Assembly: GCA_029287275.1 (NCBI GenBank)
Contig: JARFRL010000055.1
Span: forward strand, 1-5,760
DNA: 5,760 nucleotides
Direction of reading: 5' to 3'
DNA from: Pontiella desulfatans
GTDB lineage: Bacteria; Verrucomicrobiota; Kiritimatiellia; Kiritimatiellales; Pontiellaceae
Part shown: piece by piece, positions 1 to 5,760 of the stretch
Layout of the letters: each line of letters opens with the position of its first letter
How positions within the stretch are numbered: the stretch's first letter is position 1
The notes under the pieces: model-generated
The model's database searches: none
Seen by the model: only the letters and a program-made list of their open reading frames with translations
Told to the model about the DNA's origin: nothing
Position numbers and translations under genes: made by a program

Positions 1-424
1 GCTTGGGGGAGGCAAGTCCCTGCCCGTCGATTCGGCCCGAGTTCTGCCCTTGAACCGCGAGCAGCCCCGTATCGTTCCCCTGTAGGGTGATATTGCCGTT
101 CCCCCCATTGTTCCAAGCTACGGCCCGCAGCGAGAAGCTTGTGTTAAAGAACGCGGAGTTCGTTGTGCTTCCAACGCTGCCGTTCCAGTTGGTTACCGTG
201 GAAATCACGTTGGCATCCGAGGATGTGGTGGCTGCCTCCAGCGCGATATTCCCCGCCCCATCGACATCAAAGGAAAAGGTCACCGAGCCGCCGCCGCCAT
301 TGAACAGCCGGCCGGCATCGGAATAAACCGGGTCGATGTTGAAATCCAGCGTTACCACAGCGCGTGCCCCCAATGGAAACAGCAGTAAACACAGCCCGAA
401 TAACGCTGTCTTTAATCCCCGCAT
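1..424 (-). CDS. Secreted protein of unknown function, N-terminal part (runs off left edge)
   Basis: The frame is open for 141 codons from an ATG at 422-424 to the left edge, so the C-terminus is missing. Residues 1-22 form a classic Sec signal peptide: MRGLK, then a hydrophobic core rich in Leu, then the cleavage site A-R-A before VVTLDF. The mature part is rich in Gly, Asn, Thr and Ser with alternating hydrophobic residues, as expected of a secreted beta-sandwich protein; it has no cysteine in the visible part. A GAGGGG stretch lies about 8 bases upstream of the start. Residues 55-86 and 121-133 align with the broken gene at 546-1313 (14 of 32 identical over the first block by eye), so the two are tandem paralogues. 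The gene follows the terminator at 490-520 and may have its own promoter, though I see no convincing one. Proteins of this look in Verrucomicrobiota-type genomes often end in a PEP-CTERM sorting signal, but the C-terminus lies outside the window, so this is unknown. Existence is well supported; function is not. Confidence 0.8.
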   Translation of the reverse strand, partial: MRGLKTALFGLCLLLFPLGARAVVTLDFNIDPVYSDAGRLFNGGGGSVTFSFDVDGAGNIALEAATTSSDANVISTVTNWNGSVGSTTNSAFFNTSFSLRAVAWNNGGNGNITLQGNDTGLLAVQGQNSGRIDGQGLASPK

Positions 425-489
425 AAATGGCCCCTCTTTATCCTTTCATCAAAAATCCTTATTCCTCATTGGAAAACTCGGATATCTTA

Positions 490-520
490 CTAAACCAAAC
501 CCCGCATGAAAAGCGGGGTT
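490..520 (-). terminator. Rho-independent-type terminator after the broken secreted-protein gene
   Basis: A perfect 8-bp stem (AACCCCGC at 498-505 pairing with GCGGGGTT at 513-520) closes a 7-base loop. On the minus strand it is followed by the T-rich tail TGGTTTAG. It begins about 25 bases after the restored stop codon of the pseudogene (546-548). There is no T-tract in the plus direction, so it most likely acts on minus-strand transcripts. The tail is interrupted by Gs, so termination may be moderate rather than strong. Confidence 0.65.
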
Positions 521-545
521 CGTCGAAATCACTGACCGTTACGAA

Positions 546-1313
546 CTAGTTTTGTTCAACCTCAAGCTCAATGAAGAGCGTATCAGTTGCGGCACTGTAG
601 TTATTGGTAAACGGTAAAGGTGGTGGTCAGAGAGGAATCACCTTCAAACACCTTGAGGTCAAACGTGAAGCCCGCTACCACATAACCGGAACCGGCGTTG
701 GAAACAGAGTGGTCGTTTCCAAATGTAAGACTGTCCCCCCGCATTGACATAGGAATTGGACCCGGATACGTCCCAGGACCCATCCGCCGTCATATCGCGG
801 GGTAATTAAAAAATCCCGTGGAGGCATCAACGCGGACCCTCCGCCCCCGCGCATCTCCACCCTGGCACCGGTCCATTCCATGCTTTTCACATCAAGCGCG
901 GCCACATAACCGTCGTATACCGCGGTAGCATATATTTCTTCAACGCCCGGTTGATCCAGTTTGTTCTGGTTTAGGCCTTGAGCTCCAAGTCCGCCCAGAT
1001 TGCCCTGCGTCGTCAGCCGCGGCTCATCTCCCGTGCCGTCCATGCCGATCGTAAAACTTGTTCCAAACGCGGGAGCATAGCTGACGGTTCCTACCGCGCC
1101 ATCCCATGCATTGACCGCGGCGAGTACGGCACCGTCTGCTGAACTAGTCGAAGCATCGAGCGTCACATCGCCCGATCCATCCTCCGAGAGCTCCAGCGCG
1201 AGATCCGGCGCTTGAGTGTTTGCCGGCAGGTCGTTCGTGAATGTGATCGTTACATCGGCCATCACGGCGGTCGCCGCCAGTATCGCAATTAGACCAAACT
1301 AGAGTTTACGCAT
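546..1313 (-). pseudogene. Broken gene for a secreted paralogue of the 1-424 protein (amber codon plus about four frameshifts)
   Basis: A strong ribosome-binding site precedes ATG at 1311-1313. The reading is MRKL, then TAG (1299-1301), then FGLIAILAATAVMA and DVTITF: a signal peptide split by an in-frame amber codon at position 5. The frame is then open to about 850, giving residues that align with the 1-424 protein (D-G-S-G near residue 45; QGLNQNKLD near 112-120). Protein-like sequence then moves between frames: after the C-run at 844-848 into a frame reading VDASTGFFNYPA, which hits TGA at 790-792; then DMTADGSWDVSGSNSYVNAG in a second frame; then, past the six-C run at 735-740, SLTFGNDHSVSNAGSGYVV onward; that frame stops at TAA 601-603, while the original frame gives NNYSAATDTLFIELEVEQN and a stop at 546-548. 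The shifts sum to zero, so start and final stop are in phase, implying an ancestral protein of about 255 residues. No PEP-CTERM motif or catalytic motif is visible. Sequencing error is the alternative explanation. Confidence 0.75.
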
Positions 1314-1318
1314 GTTAT

Positions 1319-1326
1319 CTCCTCCT
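1319..1326 (-). promoter_or_regulatory. Strong Shine-Dalgarno site of the broken secreted-protein gene
   Basis: The minus strand reads AGGAGGAG, with AGGAGG placed 7 bases before ATG 1311-1313. This near-ideal site fixes the original start at 1313 rather than at the downstream GTG/ATG (1265 and 1262), which lack such a site and would give a protein without a signal peptide. It is the best ribosome-binding site in the window even though the gene behind it is broken. Confidence 0.8.
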
Positions 1327-1393
1327 GATGTTAACAGGTCTTTTCAACGCGTAACCTAGAAAAGCTATCATTGCGTCAACCGGATGGAGAACC

Positions 1394-1411
1394 GAACGCG
1401 CGATCGCGTTC
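1394..1411 (-). other. GC-rich hairpin just after the oxidoreductase stop codon
   Basis: A 7-bp perfect stem (GAACGCG with CGCGTTC) closes a 4-base loop, beginning about 5 bases after the TAG at 1416-1418. No T-run follows on the minus strand, so it is not a standard intrinsic terminator. It could attenuate transcription or protect an mRNA 3' end, or it may be chance in GC-rich sequence. The rest of the 102-base gap (1314-1415) holds no gene. Confidence 0.3.
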
Positions 1412-1415
1412 CGCG

Positions 1416-2765
1416 CTAGAGGGAATAATACTGTTCCCAACCCTTCCGCGGCGGCGCGCCCACGAGCAATTCGTTCGCGATCCGGTTGTTGACGAAGCGA
1501 TTGGTGTTCCGGTCGAACGCGAGCGTTCCGCCGAGCCGTTGCGAGATGCAACCGAGCGAAAGCAACTGCGAGAGCGGTCCCGAGACCGAAAACGGCGTAC
1601 GCGTTTCCTGCTCGCCTTTGCACGCCAGCAAGAAGTTCTGGAAATGATCGGAATTCTTGCCGAAATCACGCGGCAGTTTTCCTTCCACCAACAAGGCGCG
1701 CATTTTTTCGTAGGGAATGATCTGAAGCGGATGTTCATGAGCCGTGCCTTGGAAGACATAGTCCTTTCCGTAGATGAACTTGCCGGGCGTGGTTAGTTCC
1801 TTGCCGCCCCACTCATCGGGTAGCGGCGGGAAATTATCCACGCCGTCGTACCAGTCGATATCCATCGCGGGCATGTCCCCGCGCGCGGGGAATTGGAAGT
1901 TGATGGTCGAGGCCATGGGATAGATGAAGTCGTTCCGGCCCTCAAGTTTCTTCGCGGTGAGTTCCGAAGGCAATCCGAGATCCAGGAATCGCTGGATGGT
2001 GTCGAGCATGTGCGCGCCCCAGTCGCCGAAACACCCGGTCCCGAAATCATACCAGCCGCGCCAGTTTCCATAGTGTAGATCCTTGCTGTAGTCGTGATGT
2101 TCCGCGGTGCCCAGCCAGACATCCCAATTCATGGTCGCGGGCTTTTTCTCTCCGGTTCGGAATCCTTTCACGTCGCCCCAAGGATGCCAGCGGCGCGCCT
2201 TGTTCATGTAGGCGTCGACATGCGTGACGTCCTTGATGATTCCCGCTTCCGTCCACGCCTTGAACTGGAAATAGTTCGCGCCGGAATGCCCGTAGTTCCC
2301 CATCTGCGTGGCGACCTTGTGCCGTTTGGCCGCGTCCATCATCAACTCGATTTCATTAAACGTCCGCGCCAACGGTTTTTCGCAAAAGACATGCTTGCCA
2401 AGCGCCATGGCCGCCATGGTGATAGGGAAATGCGAATGATCGGGAACGCAGACCACCACCGCGTCGATCTCCCGCTCCATTTTATCGAACATGACGCGGA
2501 AATCCTTGAACTTCCGCGCGTTCGGAAAGAGCGCCTCGGTTTTGGCGGTCCATTTGCTACCCATATCCACGTCGCAGAGCGCGACCATGTTGACGAGATC
2601 CGGCTGATTGAAGGAGTTGGAAAGGGACACGCCGCGCCCCCCGACGCCGACGAACGCGAGATTGACCTTCTCGTTCGCGCGCTTCACGCAACCGGGGATC
2701 AAGGAAAGCGCGGAACCCATGATTCCGGCTTTGGCGAAACTACGTCTTCCTAGCGACATGCTCAT
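1416..2765 (-). CDS. Gfo/Idh/MocA-family NAD(P)-dependent oxidoreductase with Tat signal
   Basis: This 449-residue protein belongs to a family of NAD(P)-dependent sugar and cyclitol dehydrogenases or oxidoreductases. The start at 2765 is chosen because AAGGAG lies 6 bases upstream and the N-terminus then reads as a twin-arginine signal, LGRRSFAKAG (R7, R8), followed by a hydrophobic stretch to residue 24. The Rossmann domain follows: G-V-G-G-R-G at 40-45, the strand end CDVD at 64-67, VPDHSH at 107-112 and the hallmark E-K-P at 129-131, whose lysine is usually catalytic. The C-terminal substrate domain has NWRGWYDFG (234-242) and GDWGAH (247-252), typical of the large secreted subgroup common in Planctomycetota, Verrucomicrobiota and Bacteroidota. 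Export by Tat fits folding with bound cofactor, as known for periplasmic glucose-fructose oxidoreductase. The signal ends LIPGC (C26), a poor lipobox, so a lipoprotein is possible but uncertain. It lies 144 bases after the sulfatase at 2910 on the same strand, with no terminator seen between. The substrate cannot be read from sequence. Confidence 0.93.
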   Translation of the reverse strand: MSMSLGRRSFAKAGIMGSALSLIPGCVKRANEKVNLAFVGVGGRGVSLSNSFNQPDLVNMVALCDVDMGSKWTAKTEALFPNARKFKDFRVMFDKMEREIDAVVVCVPDHSHFPITMAAMALGKHVFCEKPLARTFNEIELMMDAAKRHKVATQMGNYGHSGANYFQFKAWTEAGIIKDVTHVDAYMNKARRWHPWGDVKGFRTGEKKPATMNWDVWLGTAEHHDYSKDLHYGNWRGWYDFGTGCFGDWGAHMLDTIQRFLDLGLPSELTAKKLEGRNDFIYPMASTINFQFPARGDMPAMDIDWYDGVDNFPPLPDEWGGKELTTPGKFIYGKDYVFQGTAHEHPLQIIPYEKMRALLVEGKLPRDFGKNSDHFQNFLLACKGEQETRTPFSVSGPLSQLLSLGCISQRLGGTLAFDRNTNRFVNNRIANELLVGAPPRKGWEQYYSL

Positions 2766-2771
2766 TGGCCT

Positions 2772-2777
2772 CTCCTT
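2772..2777 (-). promoter_or_regulatory. Ribosome-binding site deciding the oxidoreductase start
   Basis: AAGGAG lies 6 bases before ATG 2763-2765 and 12 bases before a second ATG (2757-2759). It favours the first ATG and argues against extending the frame upstream to 2882, which would add 39 residues that bury the Tat signal. Confidence 0.7.
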
Positions 2778-2909
2778 ATCGTTAATCCGCGAACCCGTGC
2801 TGGAGCGTGGCAGGACTTTTATCGTTTCGAATAGGTTACCTTTTTCTCCAGCGCCGAGGAAACGAATATCCGCCCGAATCATCCTGGAGCGGCGCGCGGC
2901 ATCTTGCGA

Positions 2910-4310
2910 TCAGTTCGGCTCCGGCATCGCGTCGATCAACTTCCGCATGCGTTTCACGACCGGGGCGTACTCAGGGTTGTCCGCGAGGTTGTAGTTTTCG
3001 TCGGCGTCCTTCTCGTGATCGTAAAGCGCGTGGCCGCCCTGCTTCCAGACCATGTAGCGAAAACGCGGATCGCGGACGGACCGATCGGCGTTGCAGTAGG
3101 AATAGGCGATCTCCTCGCGGGGCGCGGTCGGGTCGTTCAGCAAAGGCGCAAGGCTGGTTCCGTCGAGGCCGTCCGGCGGCTCAAGCCCGCAGAGCTCGGC
3201 CAGCGTCGGGTAGATATCCACGAACTCCACGACGCGGGCGCACGCGCCTCCCGCGGCTTTCATGCCGGGCGTCGCGATGATCAACGGAGCTTGGCAAGAG
3301 CGCTCGAACAACAGGCCCTTGTTCCAGTACTCCTTTTCGCCGACCTGATAGCCATTGTCGCCCATGAAAACGACAACGGTGTTTTCGAGCAGGCCCTGTT
3401 CCTCCGCGTGATCCAGCACGAGGCCCAGCTGTTCGTCCATGTAGGAAACGCCCGCGTAATAGGATCGCATCGCTTCGCGTTTCTTTTGTTCATTCATCGT
3501 CGCGAACGCGTCTTTGAAAACGTGATAGAACGCGTGATCCGGAATCGGACTGGCGTCGTCGGGGGCGACGGGTAGCGAAAGCGAATCAAGCGGATACATA
3601 TCAAAGAAACGCTTTGGCGCGAAATAAGGATCGTGCGGACGAGCGAATCCCACGGAGAGGAAAAACGGGGCGTTGTCCGCGACGATTTCATCGATTCGGT
3701 TGATGGTGGCCCGTTTCGCCCGGCCGTCCTTCAGTAGCTCTTCGCCTTCGGTCACCGAGCGCCACTCGAACCACTTCACGGTTTCATCCGCGAGCATGCG
3801 GCCTTCGCCCTTCGTTTCGCCTTCGTCGCTCCAGCCATGCAGATAAAACATCGGTTCTTCGTCCGTCGGCAGCAGGCCGCCCGTCCGGACATTGGAGATA
3901 TGCGACCAGGAGATCGGGTCTTTCTGATGGAAGATCTTGCCGGTGGTTACGGTGCGGTAGCCGTTGTTCTTGAACAGTTGCGGGAGAGTCACCACATCCG
4001 GCACGGCCTCGCGAATATTCATACCGTTGTCGAGACAGCCGCTAGTACCGGGATAGAGTCCGGATAGGAACGAATTGCGGCTCGGATTGCAGAGCGGATA
4101 CTGCGCGTAGGCGCGCTCAAACACCATCCCGCGCTCGCGCAGTTTATCAATATTCGGCGTTTTGACCTGTGGGTGGCCATAGCAGGCGATGTCCACGTTG
4201 AGATCGTCCGCGACAATAAACAACACGTTCGGTCGAGCGGCCATCGAAGAAACCGCGAACAACGCCGAGCCGAGTAAAATCCATTTTTTCATTCTGCTAA
4301 TCATTATCAT
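2910..4310 (-). CDS. Exported sulfatase, iduronate-2-sulfatase-like (type I, formylglycine-dependent)
   Basis: This 466-residue enzyme would hydrolyse sulfate esters of a glycan outside the cytoplasm. A Sec signal peptide (MKKWILLGSALFAVSSMAA, ending near residue 25) precedes PNVLFIVADDLN with the metal-binding D35-D36. C74-N-P-S-R78 is the C-x-P-S-R motif whose cysteine is converted to formylglycine, so the enzyme needs a maturase not seen here. Other active-site positions are G-K125-x-x-H128, RPHDP (H226), GDNGYQ (D318, N319) and K331. LPQLFKNNGYRTVTTGKIFH, YYAGVSYMDEQLG and GEKEYWNKG follow the pattern of iduronate-2-sulfatase relatives, although human IDS has D-H where this has D-N. The length is usual for bacterial members. 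Candidate starts are 4310, 4304 and 4292; I keep 4310, which overlaps the upstream sulfatase by 14 bases and has only a weak AAGAGA site, suggesting translational coupling. The start at 4292 gives the most standard signal peptide. The exact substrate is unknown. Confidence 0.93.
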   Translation of the reverse strand: MIMISRMKKWILLGSALFAVSSMAARPNVLFIVADDLNVDIACYGHPQVKTPNIDKLRERGMVFERAYAQYPLCNPSRNSFLSGLYPGTSGCLDNGMNIREAVPDVVTLPQLFKNNGYRTVTTGKIFHQKDPISWSHISNVRTGGLLPTDEEPMFYLHGWSDEGETKGEGRMLADETVKWFEWRSVTEGEELLKDGRAKRATINRIDEIVADNAPFFLSVGFARPHDPYFAPKRFFDMYPLDSLSLPVAPDDASPIPDHAFYHVFKDAFATMNEQKKREAMRSYYAGVSYMDEQLGLVLDHAEEQGLLENTVVVFMGDNGYQVGEKEYWNKGLLFERSCQAPLIIATPGMKAAGGACARVVEFVDIYPTLAELCGLEPPDGLDGTSLAPLLNDPTAPREEIAYSYCNADRSVRDPRFRYMVWKQGGHALYDHEKDADENYNLADNPEYAPVVKRMRKLIDAMPEPN

Positions 4311-5760
4311 GTTTTCTCTTTTTATTGGAAGGCGCCGCGTCGGGCGTTATCACGTTTTTCCCGTTCACGCGGCACCGCCGCGCGAAATCAAGTTGTTCAT
4401 CGACCTGTCCGGGCGCCGTCGCGTTGCCGCCGGGAACCAGCTCGCCATAAGGGCGACCGATTGATTCCAACTCGGCGGTCAACAGCGCGCGCATCTTTTC
4501 GAGTTTCGGGCCGTATTCCGGCTCCGCCGCCAGGTTCTTCATTTCCTTCGGATCGGCGTCGATCCGGAAAAGCGCGTCCTCAACATAAAAGTTAGGGTTG
4601 GCCGCGCCGCGCGTTCCAATGCCAGCTCGCCCGAGCGGAGACAGTATGATCGGCAATCTTCCACCCGGAGTTTTTCTAATCTTCTCGATCATCTCCTCCG
4701 TATAGCGCAGCGTGGTGTATTTAAATTCCTTGGTACGGATTGCCCGTCCGGTACCCAGCTCCACATACACATACTCGCGCCAGTCCTTCGGTTCCGTTCC
4801 TTGGAACAACGGAGCCATGCTATGCCCGTCGAGGGTATAGTCCGCTGGGAGCTTCGCTCCAGCCAGATTAAAGGCCGTGGCCGCGATGTCCAGACTCTGC
4901 ACCAGGGCATCGGTCTCGACTCCGCCTTTGATCCCGCCCGGCCAGCGCATTAAAAACGGAACGCAGATGCCGTCTACATCCAACAAGGAACCTTTGCGAT
5001 TGGAGCCATGGTCGGCGGTAAAAACGACCAGCGTGTTATCGTCGATTCCCAATTTATCCAGTTTGCTCAAAACCGCCCCGACACCGGCATCGACCCACGA
5101 ATAACCCGCATGTCCCTTCGTCGGATCGAGCCCACGTTTTTTGAGCTCGGCCAGAATCTGCTCGCGGGAGAGCATGCCTTCAGGCTGAGCCGGAGCCTCC
5201 AGCATCCCCTCACCGGAGACCAGCGGCTCCCGCATGGAATCGCTCCAGGATCTGTCCGGTCCATGCACCAAGGTGGTGCAGAAGTGCAGATAGAATGGTT
5301 CATTCTTACTGTCTTCGATGAATTCGAGCGCCGCGTCGATCGTCCATTCCAGATTGTGGTCGTGATAGGGCTTATCCATGTTTCCGAGATAAATATTTTT
5401 GGCCCAGTCGAAGCCTCGGTCGGTCAGCATCTTGCGGGCGACCCGCTCGTTGCTCCTGAAGATGGCGGTGGTTTCCGGGGAATCCTCCGCATCTCTCGGC
5501 AGATAGGTCATGCCATATTTCGCGTAATCTTCCGGTGTGCGAAGACCTTCGATTCCGCCCGCGTGGAACTTGCCAACATAGCCGGTACGATAGCCCGCCT
5601 TGCTCATCATGGCGCCGACATTGTAGTTGTTGTCCTCCAGCCCGACATTGAACACCGGATAGCCCTGCATGCCCTCCGGACAGGCCTCCATGAATATTTC
5701 ATGGGTCGAGCGGCTGGCATAGCGGCCGGTCAAGAAGCCATAGCGCGACGGGGTGCAGAC
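4297..5760 (-). CDS. Sulfatase (type I, formylglycine-dependent), N-terminus beyond right edge
   Basis: The frame is open from the right edge for 487 residues to TAG at 4297-4299. The first visible residues are V-C-T-P-S-R followed by YGFLTGR, the sulfatase signature in which the cysteine becomes formylglycine, so translation starts beyond the window and the true N-terminus (signal peptide and first metal-binding Asp pair) is missing. The frame does not begin at the internal TTG near 5733. Counting from the edge, GK64-F-H66 matches the family's G-K-x-H motif, LVHGP (H166) the substrate histidine region, and FTADHGSNRKG (D250, H251, K256) the second metal-binding and active-site block. FLMRWPGG and the alpha/beta C-terminal subdomain follow, ending in a charged tail (NKKRKHDND). 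It differs clearly from the neighbouring sulfatase, closer to the general arylsulfatase type than to the iduronate-2-sulfatase type, so the pair probably acts on different sulfate positions or sugars (inference). It is the most upstream gene visible in the minus-strand cluster. Confidence 0.93.
   Translation of the reverse strand, partial: VCTPSRYGFLTGRYASRSTHEIFMEACPEGMQGYPVFNVGLEDNNYNVGAMMSKAGYRTGYVGKFHAGGIEGLRTPEDYAKYGMTYLPRDAEDSPETTAIFRSNERVARKMLTDRGFDWAKNIYLGNMDKPYHDHNLEWTIDAALEFIEDSKNEPFYLHFCTTLVHGPDRSWSDSMREPLVSGEGMLEAPAQPEGMLSREQILAELKKRGLDPTKGHAGYSWVDAGVGAVLSKLDKLGIDDNTLVVFTADHGSNRKGSLLDVDGICVPFLMRWPGGIKGGVETDALVQSLDIAATAFNLAGAKLPADYTLDGHSMAPLFQGTEPKDWREYVYVELGTGRAIRTKEFKYTTLRYTEEMIEKIRKTPGGRLPIILSPLGRAGIGTRGAANPNFYVEDALFRIDADPKEMKNLAAEPEYGPKLEKMRALLTAELESIGRPYGELVPGGNATAPGQVDEQLDFARRCRVNGKNVITPDAAPSNKKRKHDND

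Noticed and set aside
87..326. Open frame of 79 residues on the plus strand near the left edge
   Set aside because: It is antisense to the partial secreted-protein gene, which has a signal peptide and a paralogue in the window.
1299..1301. TAG read as pyrrolysine or another recoded residue
   Set aside because: It lies within a signal peptide, has no recoding context, and is joined by several frameshifts in the same gene; loss of function or sequence error is simpler.
1320..1370. TTGACG at about 1374-1379 (minus strand) as a -35 box for the broken gene
   Set aside because: No acceptable -10 hexamer lies at 16-18 bases from it, so a promoter call would be guesswork.
2094..2753. Open frame of 219 residues on the plus strand
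   Set aside because: It lies wholly antisense to the oxidoreductase, has no recognisable motif and a shadow-like His/Arg/Asp-rich composition. The minus-strand gene carries all the family motifs.
2766..2882. N-terminal extension of the oxidoreductase upstream to 2882
   Set aside because: The extension has no ribosome-binding site of note and would put 39 residues before a standard Tat signal. The AAGGAG site at 2772-2777 fixes the start at 2765.
2766..2909. Possible promoter or terminator between the second sulfatase and the oxidoreductase
   Set aside because: I found no stem with a T-run and no convincing -35/-10 pair in these 144 bases. Co-transcription remains possible but is not shown.
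2904..3575. Open frame of 223 residues on the plus strand
   Set aside because: It is antisense to the iduronate-2-sulfatase-like gene. Its Val/Arg/His-rich content is what antisense translation of GC-rich coding sequence gives.
1..5760. CRISPR array, mobile element, tRNA/rRNA or defence system
   Set aside because: Reading both strands shows no spaced direct repeats, transposase motifs, attachment-site repeats or RNA-gene signatures. The enzymes belong to known carbohydrate-sulfate metabolism families.

Overview
The window looks like a piece of a sulfatase-rich carbohydrate-degradation locus, from a Gram-negative bacterium of the Planctomycetota/Verrucomicrobiota/Kiritimatiellota/Lentisphaerota type. 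This placement is inferred from gene content: several secreted sulfatases, a Tat-exported Gfo/Idh/MocA oxidoreductase, and small secreted glycine/threonine/asparagine-rich proteins. No phylogenetic marker is present. All supported genes lie on the minus strand, so the transcription order runs from right to left.

Right to left the layout is as follows. (1) A sulfatase is cut by the right edge exactly at its catalytic C-T-P-S-R motif (4297-5760). (2) A second sulfatase, resembling iduronate-2-sulfatase, overlaps the end of the first by up to 14 bases (2910-4310). (3) After a 144-base gap comes a Gfo/Idh/MocA-family oxidoreductase with a twin-arginine signal (1416-2765). (4) Next is a broken gene for a secreted protein (546-1313). 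It has an excellent ribosome-binding site but an amber codon at codon 5 and about four frameshifts, and it is followed by a hairpin terminator (490-520). (5) Last is the start of a diverged paralogue of that protein, with a clean signal peptide, running off the left edge (1-424).

The two sulfatases probably remove sulfate esters from a sulfated glycan outside the cytoplasm. The exported oxidoreductase may act on the sugar released or on another periplasmic substrate; that link is inference from gene order. The two small secreted proteins have no function I can assign.

I see no tRNA, rRNA, CRISPR array, transposase or phage gene, and no clearly new defence or mobile system. The most notable signal is the heavily but recently broken secreted-protein gene beside its intact-looking paralogue. 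Its lesions cluster in one gene, while the three enzyme genes spanning more than 4 kb have clean reading frames.
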